A DNA stretch of 64,000 bases from Klebsiella grimontii (GTDB lineage Bacteria > Pseudomonadota > Gammaproteobacteria > Enterobacterales > Enterobacteriaceae): positions 53,115 to 117,114 of the forward strand of contig NZ_FZTC01000023.1 in the NCBI RefSeq assembly GCF_900200035.1, given 5' to 3'. Below, piece after piece: positions 55,765 through 63,521 of this stretch. Position numbers and translations under genes: made by a program. How positions within the stretch are numbered: the first letter of the stretch is position 1; every line of letters starts with the position of its first letter. Under the pieces are notes generated by a model that had not been told where the DNA came from, searched no databases, and saw nothing but the letters and a program-made list of their open reading frames with translations.

Positions 55765-55787
55765 AGCCCCTTAATGGGGCTTTTTTT
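55765..55787 (+). terminator. Terminator after DUF1471 gene
   Basis: AGCCCC (55765-55770), loop TTAAT, GGGGCT (55776-55781), then TTTTTT. It lies 89 bp after the stop, before the BIME array. Confidence 0.82.
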
Positions 55788-55810
55788 GTTGCTGGCGAAC
55801 AGTGAACCCA

Positions 55811-56080
55811 CAGCCCGGGCGGCGAGTTCGCCGCCGTCTGCAGTCCGGTAGCCCGGACAGATGCGCAGCATCGCCTGCGGGAAATTCAGCGACTCTGCGC
55901 TCTGCTCCCGGGGGCGGCGCTTGACGCGCCTTGCCCGGGCTACAGGTTTATTACCGTCTGCAGTCCGGTAGCCCGGACAGATGCGCAGCATCGCCTCCGG
56001 GAAATTCAGCGACTCTGCGCTTTGAACCCGGGGGCGGCGCTTGACGCGCCTTGCCCGGGCTACAGGTTCATTACCGTCTG
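55811..56080. repeat. Tandem 120-bp BIME array
   Basis: Two near-identical 120-bp copies (55861-55980 and 55981 to about 56080) made of REP palindromes such as GTAGCCCGGACAGATGCGC and CCCGGGGGCGGCGC, with a partial copy at 55811-55860. Copies differ at few bases (for example CCTGCGGG against CCTCCGGG). The last copy continues into the 3' end of the EamA gene, whose stop codon is at 56071. Confidence 0.88.
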
Positions 56081-56961
56081 CGATCCACTACGGCTCTCTT
56101 ATTCGATAACGCACGCTGAATCGACAGCACGCTGAGCAGCACAATCACCAACCCTACCAGCGCCATTCCCTCAATTTTTTGTCCAAGGAAGATCCAGCCT
56201 AATAGCACCGCCGTCACCGGACTCAGCAGGCTCATCGCCGACACCGCCACCGGGGAAAGGCGGCCGATGCCGCGAAACCACAGGCCGTATGCCAGCATCG
56301 CCCCGGCAACGCACAGCCAGAGATAGCCCGCCGCCTGAGTCAGCGTCACATGGTGCAGCGGCGGATCGACCAGAAACGCCATCGGCGCCAGTACGATACC
56401 GCCAATCAGCAGCTGCCAGCCGGTTAGCGCGACGACCGGCAAAGCGATCGCCCAGCGGCGCGATAGCCAGGTTCCCAGCGCCATACTCATCGCCCCCAGA
56501 AATGCGGCGGTAATCCCCAGCGGTTCAAGGGTGGTTTGCGGTGACAGCAGCAGCATCGCCATCCCTGCGATCCCCATCAATGCCGAGAGCACCGCCAGCC
56601 AGGGCGATCGCTGACGATCGACGCACCAGGCCAGCAGCATCACCAGCAGCGGCTGAATGGCGCCGATCACCGCCGCCAGACCGCCCGGCAGCCGATAGGC
56701 GGCAATAAACAGCAGCGCCTGAAACGCGCCGATATTGAGGATCCCGGTGACGATCAGCTTCCACCACTCGGCGCGCAGCGGGAGACGGCGGCTCCAGATC
56801 AGCAGAGCGATCCCGGCCGGCAGAACCCGCAGCAGCGCGGCGATAAACGGCCGATCGGGCGGCAGAAACTGCGAGGTCACAATATAGGTGCTGCCCCAGA
56901 TGACGGGCGCCAGCGCGGTCAGCAGTAAATCAACGATCAAATTACGTGAAACAAAGGCCAT
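56071..56961 (-). CDS. EamA/DMT-family exporter
   Basis: A 296-residue drug/metabolite transporter with ten helices in two EamA repeats (APVIWGSTYIVTSQFLPPDRP and LLSPVTAVLLGWIFLGQ). Substrate unknown; relatives export amino acids or small drugs. It is divergent from a MarR-type regulator with a perfect palindrome between (57015-57028), so the MarR protein likely represses it. The last ten residues (KRAVVDRRR) end within the BIME repeat unit, suggesting that the repeat has replaced the original 3' end. Confidence 0.85.
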   Translation of the reverse strand: MAFVSRNLIVDLLLTALAPVIWGSTYIVTSQFLPPDRPFIAALLRVLPAGIALLIWSRRLPLRAEWWKLIVTGILNIGAFQALLFIAAYRLPGGLAAVIGAIQPLLVMLLAWCVDRQRSPWLAVLSALMGIAGMAMLLLSPQTTLEPLGITAAFLGAMSMALGTWLSRRWAIALPVVALTGWQLLIGGIVLAPMAFLVDPPLHHVTLTQAAGYLWLCVAGAMLAYGLWFRGIGRLSPVAVSAMSLLSPVTAVLLGWIFLGQKIEGMALVGLVIVLLSVLSIQRALSNKRAVVDRRR

Positions 56962-57014
56962 GATTTTATCTTCACATCAAGGTAAATTGTGGACTAAGTA
57001 TGTACCGACAATTA

Positions 57015-57028
57015 TCTTGATATCAAGA
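57015..57028. promoter_or_regulatory. MarR-type operator (perfect palindrome)
   Basis: TCTTGATATCAAGA is a perfect 14-bp palindrome 13 bp before the MarR gene and 53 bp from the EamA start. A second half-site ATCAAGG lies near 56976. Confidence 0.72.
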
Positions 57029-57041
57029 CAAGTGAGCATTA

Positions 57042-57548
57042 ATGGACAAATCACCGCAGACCGACGCCGTGGATCGCATTCTTGAACAGTGGAAACGGGA
57101 GCGCCCCGATCTCGATTGCAGCCCGATGGGGCCGATCGGCCGCCTGAAACGCTGCACGATGCTGCTGGAGCCGCGCATCGAAGCGGCCTTTGTGCGCCAC
57201 GATCTGGTGCGCTGGGAGTTTGATATGCTGGCGACGTTACGCCGGGCGGGCGATCCGTTCATGCTGTCGCCAACCCAGCTCTTTTCAACGTTAATGATCA
57301 CCTCCGGCACCATGACCCATCGTCTGAAGGCGCTGGAAAAACGGGGCTTGATAAGCCGCCAGCCGAACCCGGAAGATGCCCGCAGTATGCTGGTGGCGCT
57401 AACGCCAGCGGGACGAGAGCTTATCGATAAGGCGGTGGAAAGCCACGTGGAGAATGAGCGGCAGCTGCTGAGCGGGCTTTCCGCAACGCAGCGCCAGCAG
57501 CTGGATGAAGCGCTGACGGTTTTTATGCGCCTGCTGGAAAAGGGTTAA
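57042..57548 (+). CDS. MarR-family regulator
   Basis: A 168-residue winged-helix repressor: FSTLMITSGTMTHRLKALEKR is the recognition helix and wing start, with RGLISRQPNPEDARSMLVALT as the wing. Divergent from the EamA exporter, and a palindrome lies immediately upstream. Ligand unknown; probably a substrate of the exporter. Confidence 0.88.
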   Translation: MDKSPQTDAVDRILEQWKRERPDLDCSPMGPIGRLKRCTMLLEPRIEAAFVRHDLVRWEFDMLATLRRAGDPFMLSPTQLFSTLMITSGTMTHRLKALEKRGLISRQPNPEDARSMLVALTPAGRELIDKAVESHVENERQLLSGLSATQRQQLDEALTVFMRLLEKG

Positions 57549-57594
57549 CCCACGCCGGCCTGGAATAAGTCGCTGACATTGTTGCCATTACTTT

Positions 57595-57625
57595 CCCGGA
57601 GGCGATGCTGCGCATCTGTCCTCCG
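57595..57625. repeat. Degenerate REP element
   Basis: CCCGGAGGCGATGCTGCGCA followed by TCTGTCCTCCG; the second arm no longer reads GTCCGGGCTAC, so it is a decayed copy. It lies in the convergent MarR/Lrp gap. Confidence 0.65.
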
Positions 57626-57633
57626 TGTTACGC

Positions 57634-58095
57634 TCACCCCTTACCGAGCGGAAATGGGCGATCCTGCACAACCGTCTTCATCACCAGCGTAGAGCGCAGG
57701 TGCTGCACGCCCGGCATCGCCGAGAGCTTGTCATCATACAGTTTCTGGAACGCCGGGAGATCGCGCGTCACCACGTGCATCAGGTAGTCCGGATCGCCAA
57801 ACAGGCGCTGCGCCAGCACGATCTGCGGGATCTCTTCTACCGCGTCCTCAAACGCGCTCACCGCTTTCTTATCGCCTTCTTTTAACGTCGCGAAGACAAT
57901 CGCCAGGAAGTTGAAGCCCATTTTGGCCGGATCCAGATTGGCCCGGTAGCCGGTAATGACGCCTTCCTGCTCCAGCGTCCGCAGCCGTCGATGACAGGGC
58001 GAAAGGCTGAGATTCACCCGCTCGGCCAGCTCGGTTATCGACAGTCGCCCGTCGGCCTGGAGCTCAGCAAGAATTTTTCGATCGATGCTATCCAT
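57634..58095 (-). CDS. Lrp/AsnC-family regulator
   Basis: A 153-residue feast/famine regulator: HTH LSITELAERVNLSLSPCHRR (residues 18-37) and a C-terminal RAM domain (VFATLKEGDKKAVSAF, GDPDYLMHVVTRD). Divergent from the LysE-family exporter, a common regulator-exporter pair in which an amino acid controls its own export. TTTCCCTC repeats lie between them. Confidence 0.87.
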   Translation of the reverse strand: MDSIDRKILAELQADGRLSITELAERVNLSLSPCHRRLRTLEQEGVITGYRANLDPAKMGFNFLAIVFATLKEGDKKAVSAFEDAVEEIPQIVLAQRLFGDPDYLMHVVTRDLPAFQKLYDDKLSAMPGVQHLRSTLVMKTVVQDRPFPLGKG

Positions 58096-58100
58096 TTGGA

Positions 58101-58205
58101 ATATTTTCCCTCAGAAGACCGCTTAAGAGCATAACATTGAAAGCTCATTGCGCAATAAACTCGATATTCTTTCCCTCAAACAACCGCCGCTTAACGAGGG
58201 AAAAT
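58101..58205. promoter_or_regulatory. TTTCCCTC repeats between lrp-type and lysE-type genes
   Basis: ATATTTTCCCTCA (58101-58113), ATATTCTTTCCCTCA (58164-58178) and the inverse GAGGGAAAAT (58196-58205). Three copies of one motif in the 149-bp divergent gap suggest the binding sites of the Lrp-type regulator. Confidence 0.5.
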
Positions 58206-58244
58206 GATGAGAAACTGCCGTTACCACGCAGAGGTGCGCTGACC

Positions 58245-58856
58245 ATGGAAATGAGCTTTATCGCCAGCTTTTGGCTGGTCTCCTTTCTGCTGATCATCAC
58301 GCCGGGCGCTGACTGGGCCTATACCATCAGCGCGGGAATCAACGGACGCCGCGTGATACCCGCCGTCGCGGGACTCATGTCTGGCCACCTGCTGGCCACG
58401 CTGATCGTCGTCGCCGGAATCGGCGTGTTAATCGCCGGCCACCCGCTGGCGCTGTCGACGATTACCCTGCTGGGCGCAGGCTATCTGATGTGGCTGGGGA
58501 TCGCTGTTTTGCGCCATCCGCCAACGCCAGGCAGCCAGCAATACAGCGCGGATAGCTGGAATCGCTGGGCGATTAAGGGGCTATGCATTAGCGGTCTGAA
58601 CCCAAAAGTCTTTCTTCTGTTTCTGGCCCTGCTGCCGCAGTTTACCGACCCCCAGGGGAGCTGGTCTCTGGCCCAGCAGATGTCGGCGCTGGGCGGTATA
58701 CATCTGGTGACCTGCACGCTGGTCTATTTACTGGTCGGCTACGGCGCCAGAGCGCTGTTGGCGACCCGGCCTCAAATCGCACGAAAGGTCAGTATGGCTT
58801 CCGGCGTGATGATGGTCGCCGTAGCCGCCCTGCTGTTCGTGGAGCAGTTGAGGTAG
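58245..58856 (+). CDS. LysE/RhtB-family amino-acid exporter
   Basis: A 203-residue membrane protein with five or six helices and the LysE/RhtB signature ITPGADWAYTISAGINGRR near the N-terminus and GLCISGLNPKVFLLFLALLPQF in the middle. The amino acid exported is unknown. The start at 58245 has GAGGTG upstream; an extension to 58137 would cover the regulatory repeats. Confidence 0.85.
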   Translation: MEMSFIASFWLVSFLLIITPGADWAYTISAGINGRRVIPAVAGLMSGHLLATLIVVAGIGVLIAGHPLALSTITLLGAGYLMWLGIAVLRHPPTPGSQQYSADSWNRWAIKGLCISGLNPKVFLLFLALLPQFTDPQGSWSLAQQMSALGGIHLVTCTLVYLLVGYGARALLATRPQIARKVSMASGVMMVAVAALLFVEQLR

Positions 58857-59193
58857 GGGGAAGTATAAGGCGTGAGCGGCCGGTCTGCTCTCGCCACTGC
58901 GTTATTAAAAAAACGCCCCGCTTCACGGCTATTTTTTCATCAGCCATAACCTCACTTTAAATTAGCCCACACGCGACTCCGGGATCCTTATCAGCCTCAT
59001 TTTTGATTATGCGCCCTTCCGATATAATCCTCTTAGCAGCAGCTAAGGTTTATCTCACTTTAAATAAAATAACTCTTACCATCCGCCAGAATTCTTGTGC
59101 TTCCTGTTTCCCCTATTCATAAGAAGGTTTTTGCAGTATGGTTAACAATATTAGAAGTTATATACTGCTGTATACCCACTTAAGGAGAAAACA
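58857..59193. other. Intergenic region upstream of fim locus
   Basis: About 340 bp without a recognised gene. It becomes AT-rich from about 59000. A possible terminator (GCGTTATTAAAAAAACGC) is at about 58902. The fimB promoter region should be here; no clear NanR or NagC site was found by eye. Confidence 0.4.
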
Positions 59194-59307
59194 ATGAGCA
59201 GGATATGGGCCCTATCCCAAAGAGTAACGCCAAACAAAAATATAAATATAAAAACTGCCTATCCAAAAGAAGTCACATCGCTTAAATATTGCCCGCAGCA
59301 GCAATAA
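59194..59307 (+). CDS. Small ORF upstream of fimB (37 aa)
   Basis: ATG at 59194 with a near-perfect ribosome-binding site TAAGGAG 8 nt before, opening a 37-codon frame: MSRIWALSQRVTPNKNINIK then TAYPKEVTSLKYCPQQQ and TAA. It has no hydrophobic segment or known motif. It ends 83 bp before fimB. It could be a leader peptide that acts on fimB expression, or an N-terminal remnant. Translation is unproven. Confidence 0.45.
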   Translation: MSRIWALSQRVTPNKNINIKTAYPKEVTSLKYCPQQQ

Positions 59308-59390
59308 ATAATGCACATGCAGACGAGCTTAATCATTACCTGATAACGGCCAAAAAATGCGTTAGCCGACTGCATAATAAAGGGAACTCA

Positions 59391-59996
59391 ATGAAAAGCA
59401 ATGCTATTTTAAAAAAAAGGAACTTCCTGACTCACAACGAAATTGAGTCATTACTCAAAGCGGCCAACAGTGGCGCACATGCCACGCGTAATTATTGTTT
59501 GACATTATTGTGTTTTATTCACGGATTACGCGCCAGTGAAATATGCCGCCTGCAAATTTCCGATATCGACCTCAGTTCTAAATGCATCTATATTCACCGC
59601 CTCAAAAATGGATTTTCGACAACGCATCCTTTGTTGAATAAAGAAATCCGTGCATTAAAAAACTGGCTACAGGTCCGCGCCGCATACCCGCAATCCGACA
59701 GTGAATGGCTATTTCTTTCGCGAAAAGGTAATCCTCTGTCTCGCCAGCAGTTTTATCAGATTATTTCCGCATCTGGCGATAATGCCGGGCTATCGCTCGA
59801 AATTCACCCGCATATGCTCCGCCATTCATGTGGCTTCGCCCTGGCCAATATGGGCATTGATACTCGTCTTATCCAGGACTACCTGGGTCACCGCAACATC
59901 CGCCATACCGTATGGTATACCGCCAGCAACGCTGGCCGTTTCTATGGTATCTGGGACGAAAGCAGAGACAGACAGCGGAGCCCTGTTCTGCCGTAG
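59391..59996 (+). CDS. fimB: FimB, fimS recombinase (on and off)
   Basis: A tyrosine recombinase of 201 residues that inverts fimS in both directions. The catalytic set is complete: Arg47 (HGLRASE), His141 and Arg144 (HPHMLRHSCG), His167 (GHRNIRH) and Tyr176 (VWYTASN). The start at 59391 is preceded by AGGGAAC; an extension to 59289 has no RBS. The length matches E. coli FimB (200). Confidence 0.94.
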   Translation: MKSNAILKKRNFLTHNEIESLLKAANSGAHATRNYCLTLLCFIHGLRASEICRLQISDIDLSSKCIYIHRLKNGFSTTHPLLNKEIRALKNWLQVRAAYPQSDSEWLFLSRKGNPLSRQQFYQIISASGDNAGLSLEIHPHMLRHSCGFALANMGIDTRLIQDYLGHRNIRHTVWYTASNAGRFYGIWDESRDRQRSPVLP

Positions 59997-60438
59997 CACT
60001 CGATGCCAAGGATGGCGTCAAAATAACCAACTGGCAGCGGCAAACATTAAAAAGATAACCATACGCTGTTTATGATTATTGTTCCGGCAAGTTCACAGTT
60101 CAGTGATGATTTATCTTATTAACACCCCACGCATAACCCTGGATATAAATGCATCAACACTCATCCGTTTAAAATACTCGCAACCATATTTTTTCCTTTC
60201 ATTTTTATACACCTGAAAGAGAACCACGACGCCGATGTTGTGGCTATCAATAAAATCTATAAGAATAAGATTTACTATCTGACAATATTCTGCGCCGCAG
60301 CCGCTATATAATGTCATTATTCAACTATGATAATCCCCTTCATATAATACGTGATTAACCTTACGGATTATTTGTGAGCGCCCCCAGCGGTCAGCTGGGT
60401 CGTGTTAATTTTCAAGATCATATCAGGAGTTATTTATT
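59997..60438. other. fimB-fimE intergenic region
   Basis: 442 bp, AT-rich. A hairpin CCCAGC/GCTGGG lies at 60383-60399, just before fimE. An open frame of 68 codons on the minus strand (60111-60317) has no recognised product and no convincing RBS. Nothing else is seen. Confidence 0.4.
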
Positions 60439-61065
60439 GTGAACCGACGTCGTTTTCTTACCGGTAAAGAAGTACAGGCGATGATGCAGGCAGCCCGTCA
60501 TGGGCAAACGGGAGAGAGGGATTACTGTCTTATCCTGCTCGCTTTTCGTCATGGTATGCGGATTAGTGAATTACTCGATCTGCACTATCGCGACCTCGAT
60601 CTGGTCGAAGGCCGCATCAATATTCGACGGCTGAAGAATGGATTCTCCACCGTACATCCCCTGATGATCGATGAATGTGACGCCATCAGGTGCTGGAGCC
60701 AGTTACGCGCCGCCTGGAAAGGCGCGCAAAAAACCGATGCGCTGTTTATATCGCGACGCGGTACCCCGCTTTCCCGTCAACAAGCCTACCGAATTATCCG
60801 AACCGCCGGCATAGACGCAGGGATGGCAACGCATACTCACCCGCATATGCTGCGCCATGCCTGCGGTTACGAGCTGGCGGAGAGAGGAGCGGATACCCGC
60901 CTTATCCAGGACTACCTCGGCCATCGAAACATTCGCCATACCGTACGCTATACGGCCAGCAACGCCGCGCGATTTGCCGGACTCTGGGAACGCCATAACC
61001 TGATGGAGTTGAATTTACAAAATCAGAAAGTTGAAAATAAGAATTTGATAAATAAGGGAAAATAA
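60439..61065 (+). CDS. fimE: FimE, fimS recombinase (on to off)
   Basis: A tyrosine recombinase of 208 residues, related to FimB, that mainly turns fimS from ON to OFF. Catalytic residues: Arg41 (HGMRISE), His136 and Arg139 (HPHMLRHACG), His162 (GHRNIRH) and Tyr171 (VRYTASN). The start is GTG at 60439 with AGGAG 9 nt upstream. The C-terminal tail (about 13 residues) is longer than in E. coli FimE (198). The fimS left repeat starts 18 bp after the stop. Confidence 0.94.
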   Translation: MNRRRFLTGKEVQAMMQAARHGQTGERDYCLILLAFRHGMRISELLDLHYRDLDLVEGRINIRRLKNGFSTVHPLMIDECDAIRCWSQLRAAWKGAQKTDALFISRRGTPLSRQQAYRIIRTAGIDAGMATHTHPHMLRHACGYELAERGADTRLIQDYLGHRNIRHTVRYTASNAARFAGLWERHNLMELNLQNQKVENKNLINKGK

Positions 61066-61082
61066 CTTACCGAACAGGTCAA

Positions 61083-61399
61083 TTGGGGCCAAACTGTGTG
61101 CATCATAAAAATATTCAGTAACCTTTTGCAACCACCGAATGTATCAAACAGAGCATGAAAATCAATATCACATTGATTAATCATGACTTTTTATTTTAAT
61201 TCTTTTTCAGAATCTCTCTTCTCTTCGCTGGCCATCCTTTCTGACGATGCGTTGCCGATAGCCATCCATGGCTCGTTCATGCCTTATTATTTCAACTTAT
61301 TATATCGGTAAAATTTAAAAAATAAGCTTAAAACTCTAAATACGTAACCTCAATATCAAAATTTAAGTCAAATTCACCAATGAGTCAAAATGGCCCCAA
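61083..61399. promoter_or_regulatory. fimS invertible element, OFF orientation
   Basis: Inverted repeats TTGGGGCCA (61083-61091) and TGGCCCCAA (61391-61399) bound a 317-bp element (E. coli: 314 bp with the same 9-bp repeats). The promoter-bearing end (AACTGTGTGCATCATAAAA) lies by the left repeat, next to fimE. In E. coli this end is beside fimA in the ON phase. So the assembly shows the OFF phase. Confidence 0.9.
61102..61131 (-). promoter_or_regulatory. fimA promoter inside fimS, pointing to fimE
   Basis: Read on the minus strand: -35 TTGCAA (61131-61126), 18-bp spacer and -10 TATGAT (61107-61102). TATGAT is the same -10 as the E. coli fimA promoter. It would drive fimA only after inversion of fimS. 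Confidence 0.75.
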
Positions 61400-61479
61400 A
61401 TGTCTCATTGTTTGGGTGAAAAACATGCAGAACCGCAGCCGAAAACTTCGGCTGATACATGAAATACCTGGAGGTCATG

Positions 61480-61533
61480 ATGACGGCCAGATCGGTTCGT
61501 AATCCCGATATTGTACAAAGGAAAACAACATGA
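61480..61533 (+). CDS. Leader ORF overlapping fimA start (17 aa)
   Basis: GGAGG (61470-61474) precedes ATGATG (61477-61482). From the second ATG the frame reads [17 protein letters not shown] and stops with TGA at 61531-61533, which overlaps the fimA ATG as ATGA. This is the arrangement of translationally coupled genes. The peptide has no motif. It lies outside fimS, so it is present in both phases. Not experimentally known to me. Confidence 0.45.
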   Translation: MTARSVRNPDIVQRKTT

Positions 61534-62075
61534 AGATCAAAACACTGGCAATGGTTGTTCTGTCAGCCCTGTCTCTGAGCTCCGCGGCGGCGCTGGCCGA
61601 CACCACGGTTAATGGCGGCACGGTGCATTTTAAAGGGGAAGTCGTCAACGCAGCCTGCGCCATTGACGCGGGTTCAATCGATCAGACCGTTCCAATGGGC
61701 CAGGTTCGTTCGGCAAAACTCGCTACTCCAGGCAGCACCAGTACGGCTGTCGGTTTCAATATTCAGCTGAACGATTGTGATACCACCGTTGCCACCAAGG
61801 CCGCCGTCGCTTTCACCGGTACCGCAATTGACAGCACCAACACCACCGTACTGGCGCTGCAAAGCTCCGCGGCAGGCAGCGCGAATAACGTCGGCGTGCA
61901 GATTTTGGACCGTACCGGTACGCCGCTGGTGCTGGATGGCGCGACCTTCAGCGCAGCTTCCACCCTAAACGATGGCACCAACGTCATCCCGTTCCAGGCG
62001 CGCTACTATGCGACCGCTGCAGCCACTGCCGGTACCGCTAACGCTGACGCGACCTTCAAAGTGCAATACCAGTAA
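61530..62075 (+). CDS. fimA: FimA, major type 1 fimbrial subunit
   Basis: The main pilin, 181 residues. Signal peptide [20 protein letters not shown] with cleavage after AALA; then [26 protein letters not shown] with the first Cys, [11 protein letters not shown] with the second, and the C-terminal FKVQYQ. Preceded by AAGGAAA. Expression needs fimS in ON orientation. Confidence 0.97.
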   Translation: MKIKTLAMVVLSALSLSSAAALADTTVNGGTVHFKGEVVNAACAIDAGSIDQTVPMGQVRSAKLATPGSTSTAVGFNIQLNDCDTTVATKAAVAFTGTAIDSTNTTVLALQSSAAGSANNVGVQILDRTGTPLVLDGATFSAASTLNDGTNVIPFQARYYATAAATAGTANADATFKVQYQ

Positions 62076-62101
62076 TTCATTCATCAGGCAGGGAAGCATA
62101 T

Positions 62102-62118
62102 CGGGCCAGGAAGGCCCG
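62102..62118 (+). terminator. Hairpin between fimA and fimI
   Basis: CGGGCC (62102-62107) and GGCCCG (62113-62118), loop AGGAA. No T run. Probably stabilises fimA mRNA or lowers transcription of downstream genes. Confidence 0.6.
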
Positions 62119-62147
62119 TTATCCATAACGGAACTCGGGTGATAACG

Positions 62148-62687
62148 ATGCAAAGGATGAAGTCAGGTCTGTTGATATTTTTGCTCCCATCGCTGGCGCT
62201 GGCCGGTAATCAATGGAACGTCACGCTGCCCGGCGGAAATATGCGTTTTCAGGGCATCATCATTGCCGAGTCCTGCCGCGTTGAAGCTGGCGACCAGCAG
62301 ATGACGGTCAATATGGGACAGATCGGCAGTAATCGGCTTCATTCAGCCGGGGAAGATACGAATCCGGTTCCCTTCGATATCCACCTGCAGGAGTGCAGCA
62401 CCGCAGTCAGCGAGCGCGTTGGCGTGGCGTTTCACGGCGTCGCCGATGGTAAAAACCCGGACGTGCTCTCGGTCGGTGAAGGACCAGGAATCGCAACCGG
62501 CGTGGGTGTTGCTCTGTTTGATAAAGATGACCATCTGATCCCACTAAATAGCCCTCCCGCCGCGTGGACAAAATTGTATACCGGGCCAACCACGCTGCAC
62601 TTCGTGGCGAAATACCGGGCAACAGGGCATCAGGTCACCGGAGGCGCAGCCAACGCTCAGGCCTGGTTCTCCCTGACCTACCAGTAA
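62148..62687 (+). CDS. fimI: FimI, fimbrial subunit-like protein
   Basis: A 179-residue FimA-related protein: signal peptide [20 protein letters not shown], then [28 protein letters not shown] with Cys and LQECSTAV, ending WFSLTYQ. FimI is needed for fimbriation in E. coli and may terminate or anchor the rod. Start at 62148 (GGGTGA upstream); a GTG at 62139 or ATG at 62157 are alternatives. Confidence 0.93.
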   Translation: MQRMKSGLLIFLLPSLALAGNQWNVTLPGGNMRFQGIIIAESCRVEAGDQQMTVNMGQIGSNRLHSAGEDTNPVPFDIHLQECSTAVSERVGVAFHGVADGKNPDVLSVGEGPGIATGVGVALFDKDDHLIPLNSPPAAWTKLYTGPTTLHFVAKYRATGHQVTGGAANAQAWFSLTYQ

Positions 62688-62722
62688 TGAATCAGCAGAC
62701 GAACCGAAAACAGGAAAAGACG

Positions 62723-63448
62723 GTGACGATAAAAGGGGTAAACGTGAGAACAACACGGGCGATAACGCGCGGTTTACTGGCGGGGGCGCTGATGATAGCC
62801 ACCATGGGATTTACCGCTCGCGCCGAGGCTGGCGTGGCGCTGGGGGCGACCCGCGTCATCTATCCTGCCGGACAAAAGCAGGTTCAGCTGGCGGTCACCA
62901 ACAACGACGGAAAGAGCACTTATTTAATCCAGTCATGGGTGGAGAATGCCGACGGCGCGAAGGATGGCCGCTTTGTCATCACCCCGCCGCTGTTCGCCAT
63001 GCAGGGGAAAAAAGAGAACACCCTGCGCATCATTGATGCCACCAACAACCAGCTGCCGCAGGATCGGGAAACGCTGTTCTGGATGAACGTCAAGGCGATC
63101 CCGTCGATGGACAAATCAAAGCTCAGCGACAACACCCTACAGCTGGCGATCATCAGCCGCATCAAGCTCTATTACCGCCCGGCAAAGCTGGCGCTGCCGC
63201 CGGATCAGGCTGCGGAAAAGCTGAGGTTTCGCCGCGGCGCAGGCACGCTTACGCTGATCAATCCCACCCCCTACTACCTGACGGTCACCGAACTCAACGC
63301 CGGTACCCGAGTGCTGGAAAATGCGCTGGTTCCGCCGATGGGTGAAGCCAGCGTTAAATTGCCCGCCGATGCCGGTCGCGAAATTACATACCGGACGATT
63401 AACGACTACGGCGCGCTGACCCCGCGGATACAGGGCGCCACGCAATAA
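62723..63448 (+). CDS. fimC: FimC, type 1 fimbrial chaperone
   Basis: A PapD-like periplasmic chaperone, 241 residues, exactly the E. coli length if the GTG at 62723 is used (AGGA 7 nt upstream; VTIKGVNVRTTRAIT aligns with MSNKNVNVRKSQEIT of E. coli). Mature part starts GVALGATRVIYPAGQKQVQL. Key motifs: NPTPYYLTVTELNAG and YRTINDYGALTP. An alternative GTG at 62744 and an ATG at 62687 exist. The mature part is very close to E. coli FimC. Confidence 0.95.
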   Translation: MTIKGVNVRTTRAITRGLLAGALMIATMGFTARAEAGVALGATRVIYPAGQKQVQLAVTNNDGKSTYLIQSWVENADGAKDGRFVITPPLFAMQGKKENTLRIIDATNNQLPQDRETLFWMNVKAIPSMDKSKLSDNTLQLAIISRIKLYYRPAKLALPPDQAAEKLRFRRGAGTLTLINPTPYYLTVTELNAGTRVLENALVPPMGEASVKLPADAGREITYRTINDYGALTPRIQGATQ

Positions 63449-63521
63449 CTGACGGGAGGCCACGTCCTCCCGGAAATAAAAATAAGAACTGACAGCCGGG
63501 CGACTTTGGACCGGAGGGACT

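Noticed and set aside
55611..55991. A 126-codon minus-strand frame with the repeated MLRICPGYRTADG
   Set aside because: It is a translation of the BIME array. The repeated peptide comes from the REP sequence.
59919..59930. Trp directly before the catalytic Tyr176 of FimB (HTVWYTAS), where FimE has Arg (HTVRYTAS)
   Set aside because: It looked like a damaging change, but I recall that FimB of other species may also have Trp here. Without an alignment I cannot call it unusual.
60111..60317. A 68-codon minus-strand frame between fimB and fimE
   Set aside because: No known product, no clear RBS, and AT-rich DNA. It is kept only as a note in the intergenic entry.
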